DNA of 64,000 nucleotides from an uncultured Bacteroidales bacterium (GTDB lineage Bacteria; Bacteroidota; Bacteroidia; Bacteroidales; UBA3824): NCBI GenBank assembly GCA_937877455.1, contig CALFIU010000017.1:3700-67699 (forward strand). Reading direction: 5' to 3'. Both the position numbers and the translations under genes were made by a program. The notes beneath the pieces were generated by a model that made no database searches, was not told the origin of the DNA, and saw only the letters and a program-made list of their open reading frames with translations. This document shows, piece by piece, positions 27,052 through 37,342 of this stretch. Position 1 is the stretch's first letter. The number at the start of each line of letters is the position of its first letter.

Positions 27052-28167
27052 TCAACCAATATTCATATCATTGAGAGTTTGAGCCATAATCTCAGGAAAA
27101 CGATCGGGCGAACAAGCAAAAACAGGTATGTTGAGCGATGCAAGATAGTTTGCAATGTGTCGATTATACATTCCTGTCCCACTCTTACTTAATGCCAAAA
27201 GTACAATAATTTTTACACCACTATCTAAAAGTTTTGCAACACGCCTAAAAAAATGTTCTGGCGAACCATACTCGTAAAGATCGCTTATCAACACAAGAAC
27301 AGTGCGCTTTGGCTGTTCTACAACTGAACTGCAATATTTAAGCGCATTAGCAATGTCGGTGCCGCCCCCAAGTTGAACGCCACACAATAATTCAACAGCA
27401 TCGGGAAGTTTTTCTGTCAAATCTACTGGTTCGGTATCAAAAACAACCAACCGTGTTTTCAAACTCGGCAACGATGCCATAATAGCACCATATACAGCCG
27501 AATATATCATCGATTCTGCCATTGAATCACTTTGGTCTATACACATTATTATGTTATAAAAACTACGACGTTTTTTTCCATAACCAATTCTTACTTCAGG
27601 AATTATGGTTTTATACTTTGGCTGATAGTTTTTTAAGTTTTTCAATATCGTAGCATGCCAATTGATGTCGCGAAAGGACGTATTTCTTCGCAGTTCTACA
27701 CGATTAATACTACCCGTTAACGCTTGTTGCATTTTAAAATAAAGTTGACTATAAAGTTCATCTACCAACTTCTTTACAATTTGACCAACAGCATGTTTAC
27801 AATTATCTGGAATGGCTTTGCCCAATGTCATAAGCGTTGCAACAAGATTAACATCAGGAACTGCATTTTCAAGAAATTCTTTTTCGGCAAGCAAACTTTT
27901 CAAATCGAGTTTTTCGACGGCATCGCGTTGTATTATGTGTACAACATTTTCTGGAAAAAAATGTCTAATGTCGCCAAGCCAACGCTTTAGCAACGATGCC
28001 GATTTTTTTAAATCACTACCTTGTGTAGAATCATAAACGGACTCTAATGCTTTGTCAATAATCTGCTCTGTTTCAGATAATTGACAACCAGTTCCATCAC
28101 AACTACCATCCTCTCCCTTGCCAAGTATAAGCCTCCAACGCGTCAATAATTCGTTTTCCATAAGCAA
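27052..28167 (-). CDS. VWA-domain protein, YehP-like
   Basis: The 371-residue protein has a helical N-terminal half and a C-terminal von Willebrand A domain with an intact MIDAS: DQSDS (D211, S213, S215), GGGTD and LISDLYE. Such proteins bind metal-dependently to partners and work with MoxR AAA ATPases. It is the third gene of a tight operon with a MoxR ATPase and a DUF5682 protein. Length and position match E. coli YehP (about 378 residues, from memory). It follows the DUF5682 gene by 11 bp. Function in the cell is not known. Confidence 0.87.
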   Translation of the reverse strand: MLMENELLTRWRLILGKGEDGSCDGTGCQLSETEQIIDKALESVYDSTQGSDLKKSASLLKRWLGDIRHFFPENVVHIIQRDAVEKLDLKSLLAEKEFLENAVPDVNLVATLMTLGKAIPDNCKHAVGQIVKKLVDELYSQLYFKMQQALTGSINRVELRRNTSFRDINWHATILKNLKNYQPKYKTIIPEVRIGYGKKRRSFYNIIMCIDQSDSMAESMIYSAVYGAIMASLPSLKTRLVVFDTEPVDLTEKLPDAVELLCGVQLGGGTDIANALKYCSSVVEQPKRTVLVLISDLYEYGSPEHFFRRVAKLLDSGVKIIVLLALSKSGTGMYNRHIANYLASLNIPVFACSPDRFPEIMAQTLNDMNIG

Positions 28168-28178
28168 AAATTTTTAAT

Positions 28179-30377
28179 TTACCCCAATAACCTTTCTATC
28201 AACGGCAAAACTTTTAAAGCATCTTCGGCATCTACATTTGCTATATCGTCATCATTCTCTTCAATTTGCAGATTATACTCTTTTGCTTTTTGACCAAGCC
28301 TACGGCGTTCGGCTGGCGAATATTGCGAAAAAGTTCGCCTTAAAATTGGCAATAAATCCATAAACTGCTTATTATCAAGACTTTTTAACCAACTATTAAT
28401 TATATTCCAAAAACAATTATCAATTAACAAAACAGCAGAAGAACGTTGTAAAAACCCTTCAAACCAAAAAGCCTTTTGAACCGCATCATTGGCTTGCGAG
28501 CCATGAAAAAAAATCTCTGTTTCAATTTCGTGAGCATCAACAATCCCCTTATTATACAATAGCCGCGCCGAAAATCCTGCCAAAAGTTGATGAACATTAA
28601 TTCCTCTGTAAACCTGTTTCAAAAAACCAAGCCACATATCACCAAGTTCTGAATAATTAAGCGCAGAAACCGCAAAATCTGCCGATGAAAAAAGGTTAAG
28701 CATTTTGCCTGCCACCTCGTCGTTTATGTTGCAACAAGCATTTATTCCTCCCGACATAATTCTGGCTAAAACTAAACTAAGTACTTGTTTTACATGCGAA
28801 AAATCAAGTTTTCTAACATCTCCATACTTTACTATTTCCGACAAATCGGGAATAACTTTCATCATTTCAACAATGTCGGAAGTGCTCGCCGAAAGACTAT
28901 CAAGTTTCTTGGTTAATTTTTCTGCCACCAACGGCAAATCGGCTGGTATTACTTGCTTCAACAACCGAGAAACATCTGTAATTTCACATAATTTTTGTAT
29001 CTTAAATACCGCAATATTTTCTGTTGCTTCCAAAAGCGTATTGCCCCAAGTTGCATTTTCTATTATTTTTACAATATTTTCTGGTTGATGAATTGTATGC
29101 CAAAGTTCTTTAAATGTTCCGCACCCCGATACATCTTTCTCCATTGCCCAATCAATGTCCATAATACGCAAACGTCTAAAAAAAATACTCCTTCCAAGAT
29201 GTAATGGATTGCGCAAATCAAGATTATAATCTTTTGGTTCAGACGAAAAAGGAACACGTAATTTTTTTGCAGTTTGCTCAATATCACAAAGCAATGCTAC
29301 TTTTGGCACATTATCAGGTACAGTTCCGATACGCTCGCCAACAATAAGTTCTTTTTCTATAATTTTCATCAAAATATTTTCGCCACCGCCAATCACTGAC
29401 GTTACAGCCTCGCTAAACTCATTGAGCGATGGTCTAACCAACCCACGTAAACCAGCAAGCGAATTGGCAAGCAACACAGTATCAACCACATGTGCAGGCG
29501 AAACATCTATATTTTTTTCTCTTAACAATGCTGCAATGCGACTAACCCAAACAGAACCATCATCAAATGGATAATGCCACAAATGACTATACCATCCCGG
29601 TGAAACAATACCCGCACCATAACCGCTCGCCAACGACAGCCGATTATAAGTCCACGGTATCCACGTACAAGAAATTTTTATTTTTGGCAACTTTTTTAAT
29701 AAATTTTTATCGTAAGCGGCAGTTATATTTTGGTAACATTTCAAGGCTGGAATATGCCATGCTCCACACACCACGGCAACATTGTTATACCCATTTTTTA
29801 AAGATTCTCTAATGTTGCAACGCATAGCCGCCTCACGCAACTTATCACGTCGTAAAGTATTGATTTCTAATTGACTACGCAATTCAGAAACAGCCATATC
29901 AACAGCTTCAAATATTCCAAAATTGTCTTTTCGTTGCTCTATTTTTGTATTCCACCATGTTTCTCCATCGGGCAAATTATCAACTTTTGCAAAAAAATCA
30001 AAAGGGTCAACAACCTCTCTCTTACTTCCATCTACACAAACATCAAGTTCTCCCGTCTTATAAGCCATAAGATTAACCAATGGCAAATCAAAAAATCTTA
30101 ACTCTACATTATTTTTAAGAGCAAAAAGCATAACCTGCCATTCTGGAGAAAACTCAGCAAAAGGATAAAAAACTGCATTCTTGGGATTATTTGATTCGTA
30201 TGCCAACAAAGCCACTGGTGGCTCCATTTGTAACGATTTTACATAATTAAACACATCAACAGCTTCGGGCGGACCTTCCAACAATATCATGTCGGGACAT
30301 AGTTTGTCTAATGCCTCAACAACATTACGAGCCGACCCCGGTCCATGATGCCTTATTCCCCAAAAACTTACCGCCAT
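28179..30377 (-). CDS. DUF5682 (TraB-like) protein, YehM-like
   Basis: From the ATG at 30377 the protein has 732 residues. The N-terminus has the TraB/DUF5682 signature: WGIRHHGPGSARNV, then DMILLEGPPE, and later VVCGAWHIPAL, whose His and Glu could form a metal site as proposed for the TraB/Tiki group. The C-terminal half is helical and has no known domain. The start at 30377 is 2 bp after the stop of the ATPase gene; an upstream ATG at 30419 would overlap that gene and precede the conserved region. It is the middle gene of the MoxR-DUF5682-VWA triad, comparable to E. coli YehM in size and order. Confidence 0.85.
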   Translation of the reverse strand: MAVSFWGIRHHGPGSARNVVEALDKLCPDMILLEGPPEAVDVFNYVKSLQMEPPVALLAYESNNPKNAVFYPFAEFSPEWQVMLFALKNNVELRFFDLPLVNLMAYKTGELDVCVDGSKREVVDPFDFFAKVDNLPDGETWWNTKIEQRKDNFGIFEAVDMAVSELRSQLEINTLRRDKLREAAMRCNIRESLKNGYNNVAVVCGAWHIPALKCYQNITAAYDKNLLKKLPKIKISCTWIPWTYNRLSLASGYGAGIVSPGWYSHLWHYPFDDGSVWVSRIAALLREKNIDVSPAHVVDTVLLANSLAGLRGLVRPSLNEFSEAVTSVIGGGENILMKIIEKELIVGERIGTVPDNVPKVALLCDIEQTAKKLRVPFSSEPKDYNLDLRNPLHLGRSIFFRRLRIMDIDWAMEKDVSGCGTFKELWHTIHQPENIVKIIENATWGNTLLEATENIAVFKIQKLCEITDVSRLLKQVIPADLPLVAEKLTKKLDSLSASTSDIVEMMKVIPDLSEIVKYGDVRKLDFSHVKQVLSLVLARIMSGGINACCNINDEVAGKMLNLFSSADFAVSALNYSELGDMWLGFLKQVYRGINVHQLLAGFSARLLYNKGIVDAHEIETEIFFHGSQANDAVQKAFWFEGFLQRSSAVLLIDNCFWNIINSWLKSLDNKQFMDLLPILRRTFSQYSPAERRRLGQKAKEYNLQIEENDDDIANVDAEDALKVLPLIERLLG

Positions 30378-30379
30378 TT

Positions 30380-31459
30380 TTACAACATTTCTTTCGATGC
30401 CTTGTAAATATCGTTCCAACCATCACGGTTCCTAACAACGATTTCGAGATATTCTACCCAAACAGCGCGATCGTTGATAGGATCTTTTACCACCGCACCA
30501 ATAATGCCAGAAACAAGGTCTGTAGCTTTAAGCAAACCGTTACCAAAATATCCAGACAAAGCTAATCCATTGTTAACCACAGATATAGCCTCGGCAGTAC
30601 TCAACGTTGACGATGGACTTTTAATTTTTAATCTTCCGTCGCTTGTAACACCCGAACGCAACTCTCTAAAAATTTTTACCACTCGTTCAATATCTTCTAT
30701 TGCAGGTTTTTCGCAAGGTAGTTGCATATCATCCACAAAACTTTCTACACGTTGCTTTACAATCTCCACTTCTGTTTCCATGTCGGCAGGCAACGGCAAA
30801 ATCACAGTATTAAAACGGCGTTTCAACGCGCTTGAAAGCTCATTAACACCTTTGTCGCGGTTGTTAGCAGTTGCTATAACGTTAAAACCACGTACAGCTT
30901 GTATTTCAGTGTTGAGTTCTGGTATAGGCAAAGCTTTTTCCGAAAGAATAGTTATCAACGAATCTTGCACATCAGCTCCAATACGTGTAAGTTCTTCTAT
31001 ACGAGCCATTTTTCCTGTTTTCATCGCTGTCATAACAGGAGTTGGAACAATTGAACCAAGTGATGGACCTTCGGCAAGAAGCCGTGCATAATTCCAACCA
31101 TAACGTATCGACTCTTCACCTGTTCCTGCAGTGCCTTGGATAATAAGTGTGCTGTTGCCAGAAATTGCAGCGGCTAAATGTTCACTAACCCTACTCTTGG
31201 CTGTTCCTGGCAAACCATAAAGCAACAAAGCACGGTCGGTGGCAAGTGTGGCAACGGCTATTTCCATCAACCTACGATTGCCAATGTACTTTGGTGTTAT
31301 TTCAAAACCATTTTTGAGTTTTCCACCAACAAGATAATTTACAACCGACTGTGGCGAAATCTGCCAATTGTCTGGTACTCTGCATTTTTCTTGCTTTTTT
31401 AGTTCTTCAATTTCCTCAGCAAACTGTTGTTCAGCGTGAAGTCGTAATATTTCGGTCAT
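30380..31459 (-). CDS. MoxR-type AAA ATPase, YehL-like
   Basis: The 359-residue ATPase has the MoxR form of Walker A, GLPGTAKS (82-89), a Walker-B/sensor region IEELTRIGADVQDSL, sensor 1 VIATANNRD and the arginine-finger region ALKRRFNTV. MoxR ATPases remodel or assemble protein complexes together with VWA proteins. It is the promoter-proximal gene of the triad and is followed 2 bp later by the DUF5682 gene. A -7-like TATTTTTG lies at 31497-31504 on the minus strand. E. coli YehL has about the same length and position. Confidence 0.88.
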   Translation of the reverse strand: MTEILRLHAEQQFAEEIEELKKQEKCRVPDNWQISPQSVVNYLVGGKLKNGFEITPKYIGNRRLMEIAVATLATDRALLLYGLPGTAKSRVSEHLAAAISGNSTLIIQGTAGTGEESIRYGWNYARLLAEGPSLGSIVPTPVMTAMKTGKMARIEELTRIGADVQDSLITILSEKALPIPELNTEIQAVRGFNVIATANNRDKGVNELSSALKRRFNTVILPLPADMETEVEIVKQRVESFVDDMQLPCEKPAIEDIERVVKIFRELRSGVTSDGRLKIKSPSSTLSTAEAISVVNNGLALSGYFGNGLLKATDLVSGIIGAVVKDPINDRAVWVEYLEIVVRNRDGWNDIYKASKEML

Positions 31460-32053
31460 ATTTGTTTTTGATAATTTTTTTCAATCTTCATTTTCGCAAA
31501 AATAAAAAATCAACAAATAAAATCAACCACTTGAAAAAATAAAATAAAAACATCATTATAGACATACCATTTTTTATTTAGATTTTTTTAAAACTATTAC
31601 TTTTTCAAAAATAAATGATTTTAATGTAAAATAAACATTACAGACTGTCATGGTTAATTTTATAGTTTACTTAACTTTTTTGATTTTTGAAATGTTAAAT
31701 TTTAATTTTCTTAAAAAAAAATTAACATTGGTTTTCAAATGTTTACAATTTTTATGTAAAGTTTTTTTATCAAAATAAAAAAAATCATTTGATTTATATT
31801 GGTTTTCAATTTAGATTTGCAATGTTAAAATTATTTAAAGGGTGTTAAAAATATACTAATTAACCTTTAAAAACACCCAATTAGAAAGAGAGAGATTAAA
31901 AAAATATATATAAAACCTTAAAAACTATGAAAACTTAAAAAAAATTCAATGGGTTTGTTGTAAACCCTTGACAAACTATAACAAGACAGCAAAAAGTCAA
32001 TTAAAATCAATTAATTATTTTATATTTTTATTAACAGTAACCAAATTACACTT
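31460..32053 (+). promoter_or_regulatory. 594-bp control region: triad promoter and structured SusC leader
   Basis: The left part holds the minus-strand promoter of the MoxR triad. The right part is the susC side. A promoter at 31788-31819 puts transcription start near 31826, leaving a leader of about 228 nt. The leader can form a GGGTGTT/AACACCC stem (31840-31878) and a GGGTTT-GTTGT-AAACCC hairpin (31951-31967). Long structured leaders are common for Bacteroidota glycan loci and are often targets of antisense RNAs or RNA-binding proteins. No coding gene is supported here. Confidence 0.5.
31788..31819 (+). promoter_or_regulatory. Promoter of the SusC/SusD operon
   Basis: TTTG (31788-31791), exactly 20 nt, then TAGATTTG (31812-31819) is a full match to the Bacteroidota -33/-7 consensus. 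Confidence 0.65.
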
Positions 32054-35000
32054 ATGAGAAGATTACTAATGCTGGGATTATTTATAATGCTAATCCCATT
32101 TGCATTGAGTGCCCAAGACAAAATCCGAGTATCCGGAAAGGTGCTTGATGCAGAAAACGAACCGCTGATTGGTGTAAACGTTGTTCAAACAGGAACCACC
32201 AACGGCACAATCACCGACATTGACGGTAACTACTCTCTTGAAGTTCCGTCAGACGCTCAACTTACATTCTCTTACATCGGTTATGTTAGCCAAACCGAAA
32301 ATGTCAACGGTCGTACAACTATCCCCGTAACACTCAAAACCGACGACAAAGAAATTGAACAAGTTGTGGTAGTGGGCTACGGTACAATGAAAAAATCGGA
32401 CGTTTCTGGTTCGGTAGTTTCGGTTGACACAAAAGACATGATGAAACGCACACCAACAAACGTTAACCAAGGTTTGCAAGGTGCTGCGGCAGGTGTTATG
32501 GTAACAGCGCAAGACGGTAGCCCAGAAGGCAAATCGCAAGTGCGCATCCGTGGTGTTGCAACCATCAACGGTAGTGCTCAGCCTCTCTATGTTGTTGACG
32601 GAATACAAGTTGGTACAAATGCCGACTTTCTCAACCCGTCGGATATAGAAAAAATAGAAGTATTAAAAGACGCTTCGGCAACAGCTATCTACGGTGCTGC
32701 AGGTGCCAACGGTGTTATAATGATTACCACCAAACACGGAGCAAAAGGTAAAGCAAGATTTGATTTCTCTGCCGATTATGGTATTCAAACTCTCGCTTAC
32801 AAACTTGACGTTCTTAGCGGTGATGAATATGCTCAACAAATTCGCCAAATTGTTGCCAACGACAACACAAACTGGCTTAACGAAATTTGGAAAGAAGAAT
32901 ACGATGGTCAACGCAACTACATCGATTGGCAAAAACAAATGACAGATATTGCGTTGAAACAACAATATACAATGTCTGTTGCTGGAGGAACAGAAAAAAG
33001 CCAAACAAGTTTCTCAGCTTCTTACCTTAAAAACAAAGGTATTTTGATTAACACCCAATACGAAAGACTCACCGCTCGCGTAAACAATAAAACAGAAGTT
33101 AACAACTTCCTCGAAGTTGGTGGCGACATCAACTTTGTATATTCAAAAACTCTCGCTGGCGATGGTCGTGGTGGTAGAAATACCGTAAACTTCTCGTCTC
33201 AAAGAGACCTGGCTTACATGGCTCCTTCTATGGACTACATCGATGCCAACGGTAACATTCAAAACGTAAATATTGAAAATCCTGATGGAACATACGGACT
33301 TGGTTTGCTTGGTAAAGATGCTAACTATTTCCAAGCTGGAACTCTTAACAACCCATACGCTCTTCAAATGGAAAACAACGCTGTTAACAAATCTAACCGC
33401 GTACTTTCAAGCCTTTATGGACAAATAAACATTGTTAAAGGTCTTACATTCAAATCTGTAGGTTCGTTCAACTACTACTCTTCAGATTACGACAACTTTA
33501 CATATTTGCAAAACCGTTACAACATCGACCCCGTAACAGGCGAATATTACGATTGCTATGCAAGCGACCGCACCGATGCTGGTAACGTACCACAACAACA
33601 CACAACCAACTCGTTTGACCTTTCTCAAAGCCAATCTTCTACAATTAACATTGAAAACTATTTCAATTACAATTGGAAAAACGACATTATGAACCTCAGC
33701 GTAATGATTGGACAAGAAGCATCTAACTCTTGGGGTTCTTGGGTTTCGGCTGGTACAAAAGGCTTTAAAGAAGAAACCATGCGTCAAATATCACTTGGCG
33801 AAGACGACAAAAACGGTAACGGTGGATTCAACGCCAAAGTAAGGGGTATTTCTTACTTCGGACGTTTGACATACAGCTTGTTCGACAAATACATCATCAC
33901 TGGTACTGTTCGTCGTGATGGTAGCTCAAACTTCGGTTCTGGCAACAGATTTGGTACATTCCCATCTGCAGCTTTGGCTTGGAGAGTTTCTCAAGAAGAC
34001 TTCTTGAAAGACAACGAAATCATCTCTAACCTCAAACTTCGTCTTGGATGGGGTCAAACAGGTAACTCTGGTGGTGCAACATCATTGGCTACCGCACAAA
34101 CTGCAATGACCACTTACAACGGAAAACAACTTTTGTATGCATACTACAACCAAAACGGCGGAATGGGCTTGTTTGGTGGTGGCGTAAACACAACCAACTC
34201 TGGTACAAGACTTGTTGTTGTTGACACCGACCTAAAATGGGAAACCAACGAACAAACCAACATCGGTATTGACCTCGGATTGCTTGGCGGACAAGTTAAC
34301 GTTACAATGGACTACTTCATTCGTAAATCAAAAGACCTCCTTCTTACTCGTAACTTCGCTTCTTCTACTGGCGTACAATCGCTTTACACCAACTACGGAG
34401 AAATCGAAAACAAAGGTTTTGAATTCCAAGTTAATTACCAAAAACGTGTTCACGATTGGGATTTTAACGTAACTGTTACTGGATCTACCCTCAAAAACAA
34501 AATCAAAAAGATGGGCGACCCACAATTCTTCACCAACGACCACGGTACTAACGACCCAGCATGGCAAAACGGAGGTTCAATCGACGGTTCTAACCAAGGT
34601 TGTATCGGTGCTGCCGCTGGTTACTTCTGGGGCGACCATTCTGTTGCAATGGAAGGCTACGCTGTTGGTTCTTACTACGGCTACGTAGTTGAAGGTATTT
34701 GGCAAAGCAAAGAGGAAATTGAAGCTGCTGGTAGAACAGGTCAAAATCCTGACGGAACAGCTACATACACCCCTTACCAATATGAATACAACGATGGAAC
34801 AAAAACCGATAACGCAACCGCTCCAGGTGATTTCAAATACAAAGACCTCAACGGCGACGGAATCATCGACGACAACGATCGCGAAGTAATTGGAAACGGT
34901 TTCCCGAAATTTAACTATGGTATCAACATCAACGTTGGTTACAAGAACTTCGACTTCTCTATCTATGGTTACGGAGTTGCAGGACTTGACCTTCTTTCTT

Positions 35001-35413
35001 ACTCGGCAATGCGTCTTTCTTCTGCATACATTGGCGACGACGGTAGCGTTCCTAACACACTCAAAGACAATAGCTACTGGAGTTCAACAAACACAGGTGC
35101 CGACCTTCCAAGGTTAACCACACTCGATCCTAACCACAACCGTAGAGTTTCTACCGCTTGGGTTAAAAAAGCTGACTATTTCAAAATCAGCAACATCCAA
35201 ATTGGTTACACATTCAAGAAAAATCTTATCGACCACTTGAAAATGACCAACGCAAGAGTTTATTTCGCAATATCTAACCTTGCTCTATTCTCGCCTTACA
35301 AAAAATATGGCGATCCTGAATGCGGTCAAGGATGCGTTCTCTACACTGGTTTGGATACAGGACGTTATCCTAACCCAAGAACATACCAATTTGGTGTAAG
35401 TTTCTCTTTCTAA
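32054..35413 (+). CDS. SusC/RagA-type TonB-linked outer-membrane transporter
   Basis: The 1119-residue protein has a signal peptide (1-20), a carboxypeptidase-like domain (about 24-95, with GVNVVQTGTTNGTITDIDG), the SusC linker VVVVGYGTMKKSDVSGSV, a plug (VRIRGVATINGSAQPLYVVDG) and a 22-strand-type barrel ending in aromatic YQFGVSFSF. A DLNGDGIIDDND loop, usual in SusC barrels, is present. With its SusD lid it imports oligosaccharides. SusD follows by 33 bp. A divergent GH13 enzyme and surface lipoprotein downstream suggest an alpha-glucan substrate, which is inference. Confidence 0.96.
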   Translation: MRRLLMLGLFIMLIPFALSAQDKIRVSGKVLDAENEPLIGVNVVQTGTTNGTITDIDGNYSLEVPSDAQLTFSYIGYVSQTENVNGRTTIPVTLKTDDKEIEQVVVVGYGTMKKSDVSGSVVSVDTKDMMKRTPTNVNQGLQGAAAGVMVTAQDGSPEGKSQVRIRGVATINGSAQPLYVVDGIQVGTNADFLNPSDIEKIEVLKDASATAIYGAAGANGVIMITTKHGAKGKARFDFSADYGIQTLAYKLDVLSGDEYAQQIRQIVANDNTNWLNEIWKEEYDGQRNYIDWQKQMTDIALKQQYTMSVAGGTEKSQTSFSASYLKNKGILINTQYERLTARVNNKTEVNNFLEVGGDINFVYSKTLAGDGRGGRNTVNFSSQRDLAYMAPSMDYIDANGNIQNVNIENPDGTYGLGLLGKDANYFQAGTLNNPYALQMENNAVNKSNRVLSSLYGQINIVKGLTFKSVGSFNYYSSDYDNFTYLQNRYNIDPVTGEYYDCYASDRTDAGNVPQQHTTNSFDLSQSQSSTINIENYFNYNWKNDIMNLSVMIGQEASNSWGSWVSAGTKGFKEETMRQISLGEDDKNGNGGFNAKVRGISYFGRLTYSLFDKYIITGTVRRDGSSNFGSGNRFGTFPSAALAWRVSQEDFLKDNEIISNLKLRLGWGQTGNSGGATSLATAQTAMTTYNGKQLLYAYYNQNGGMGLFGGGVNTTNSGTRLVVVDTDLKWETNEQTNIGIDLGLLGGQVNVTMDYFIRKSKDLLLTRNFASSTGVQSLYTNYGEIENKGFEFQVNYQKRVHDWDFNVTVTGSTLKNKIKKMGDPQFFTNDHGTNDPAWQNGGSIDGSNQGCIGAAAGYFWGDHSVAMEGYAVGSYYGYVVEGIWQSKEEIEAAGRTGQNPDGTATYTPYQYEYNDGTKTDNATAPGDFKYKDLNGDGIIDDNDREVIGNGFPKFNYGININVGYKNFDFSIYGYGVAGLDLLSYSAMRLSSAYIGDDGSVPNTLKDNSYWSSTNTGADLPRLTTLDPNHNRRVSTAWVKKADYFKISNIQIGYTFKKNLIDHLKMTNARVYFAISNLALFSPYKKYGDPECGQGCVLYTGLDTGRYPNPRTYQFGVSFSF

Positions 35414-35446
35414 ACAAACTAACTTATATTTAACAAAAGAAAGAAT

Positions 35447-37336
35447 ATGAAAAAACTAAATAAAATATTGGCACTGGCACTTTGCTCGGGTGCTATGCTA
35501 ACAACGCAGTCATGTTCTGAAGACTTTCTTGATGTTGACCATTACGATGTCTTAAGTTCTGATTACATGACCTCGTCAGATGCAAACTTTGAAGACGGCG
35601 TACGTTCTTGCTACGCCAACATGAACCAACTTATCAACGAAGACATAATGAAACCATGGTTGTGGCTTTCTGGACACACAACAATGGATACACAAGCAAC
35701 AGGTTGGGATAAAGCTTGGATGAGCCAAGGCTGGCAATCAGACCAAAAAGAAATGTACGACGAATGGAAACGTCTTTATGACGGTATATCGCTTTGCAAC
35801 AATATGTTGAAACTTTGCGACGAACAAGAAAAAGAAACCGATGCCACCATTTCTAAAGAAATGATTGCACACGCTAGAGCAGAAGCAAGAGCAATGAGAG
35901 GTTTCTACTACTTCCTTCTCGCCGAAACTTGGGGTAATGTGCCAATCCTAAAAGTTGGACAAGAATTTACCGATGACTATAGCGACAACGGTGGCGAATC
36001 TGGTAACGCTATTGCTGTTCTTGACGAAATAATCAGCGACCTTACATACGCAGCTGATAATCTTGATTGGAAACCATATCAAGATCAATACGGACGCGCA
36101 ACAAAAGGTATGGCAAAAGCATTCCTCGCTGAAGCATATCTTTGGAAAGCTTATCGTCAAGGAAATGCAAGCGGCAGCGACGAAAACGTTACCGCAGCAA
36201 AAAAACAACTTGAAGAGATTATCAACTCTGGTACTTACGAATTGCAAAAGTCGTTTACTACATTATTCGATCCTCTTGCTTGGAACAAAGAATCCATTTG
36301 GGAAGAAGTTGTTGACGAAGGCGACAAATCAAACCAATGGAGTTTCCATACCAATGCTCACGGTTGGACCGACAACTACGCTGCAAACCCCAATGGTAAC
36401 GGAGGTTGGGGAACTCTCTATCTCTCTTGGGAATGGTACACATGCTTTGAAAAAGGCGACAAACGTCGCGATGGTTCTGCTTGTACAAGTGAAATTCTTA
36501 ATTTTGGCTCATTTACCGATAGAATAACTGGAGAAGCACTTGAAACAGCAGCAAAATCAGACAACTGCTACGGCAAAAACCCATACATTGATGATGTTAA
36601 AACAGCTGATAAACAAAAACACTATCATTGTAACACTGGTGGCGACCGTGCTCCAAACGTATTCTCTATTAAATGGTGGAGAACAGGTAAAAACACATGG
36701 TGGTCAAACATTTGGAGTCCTGTTCACATCTATTGGAAACGCTATGCCGATGTACTTTTAACCTATGCAGAATGTTGCTTCCGCACTGGCGATGAAAGCA
36801 CAGGTTGGAATTATGTAAACCAAATTCGCGAACGCGCTTTCGGTCAACTCGAAGATGGTAGCGAGGCTGATCTTACCAAACAATACGGTCAATACTATGC
36901 CGACTATGCTAAAGCAGAATCAGGAAACGCTGGTATTTACGACATAAGCCACTTCACCGATGCTGACGGCAACCTTGTTTACCCAATTCCATTTGGTTCC
37001 AACGGCAACACCGCTCCCGTTGCAAAAGACTACTACGAAACTGTTAAATCAAAACTCGGTTTCAAAATCGACACATGGCAAGTGGCTCTTATTCAAGAAC
37101 GTCGCAAAGAGTTTAATGCAGAATGGGTACTTGGTCCATCACTCCACCGCATGGGTGTTTTAGGCGATCACATCGATTGCAACTACCCAATCGACAATAC
37201 AGCAGTGGCAGACCTCACCGATTATCCTTGGACTCCGCGTACATACACCTACGACGAAAACAAAATGGACTTCCCAATTCCTGCAACAGAATTGTTGAGA
37301 AATCCAAACTTAACACAAAACAAAGCCTACAGATAG
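35447..37336 (+). CDS. SusD/RagB-type surface glycan-binding lipoprotein
   Basis: The 629-residue protein begins with a lipoprotein signal peptide whose lipobox cysteine falls in TTQSCSEDFLD. The N-terminal and middle helices contain the TPR-like SusD pattern (MIAHARAEARAMRGFYYFLLAETWGNVP) and the C-terminus ends NPNLTQNKAYR, typical for the RagB/SusD fold. It sits as a lid on SusC at the cell surface and captures oligosaccharides. It follows SusC by 33 bp. A long inverted repeat lies directly after its stop. Confidence 0.95.
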   Translation: MKKLNKILALALCSGAMLTTQSCSEDFLDVDHYDVLSSDYMTSSDANFEDGVRSCYANMNQLINEDIMKPWLWLSGHTTMDTQATGWDKAWMSQGWQSDQKEMYDEWKRLYDGISLCNNMLKLCDEQEKETDATISKEMIAHARAEARAMRGFYYFLLAETWGNVPILKVGQEFTDDYSDNGGESGNAIAVLDEIISDLTYAADNLDWKPYQDQYGRATKGMAKAFLAEAYLWKAYRQGNASGSDENVTAAKKQLEEIINSGTYELQKSFTTLFDPLAWNKESIWEEVVDEGDKSNQWSFHTNAHGWTDNYAANPNGNGGWGTLYLSWEWYTCFEKGDKRRDGSACTSEILNFGSFTDRITGEALETAAKSDNCYGKNPYIDDVKTADKQKHYHCNTGGDRAPNVFSIKWWRTGKNTWWSNIWSPVHIYWKRYADVLLTYAECCFRTGDESTGWNYVNQIRERAFGQLEDGSEADLTKQYGQYYADYAKAESGNAGIYDISHFTDADGNLVYPIPFGSNGNTAPVAKDYYETVKSKLGFKIDTWQVALIQERRKEFNAEWVLGPSLHRMGVLGDHIDCNYPIDNTAVADLTDYPWTPRTYTYDENKMDFPIPATELLRNPNLTQNKAYR

Positions 37337-37342
37337 CATAAT

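Noticed and set aside
30474..31091. 205-codon open frame on the plus strand
   Set aside because: It lies entirely antisense to the MoxR ATPase gene, whose motifs are clear, and its translation shows no domain.
36063..36527. 154-codon alternative frame inside susD
   Set aside because: It overlaps a complete SusD gene in another frame and its composition is unlike a protein.
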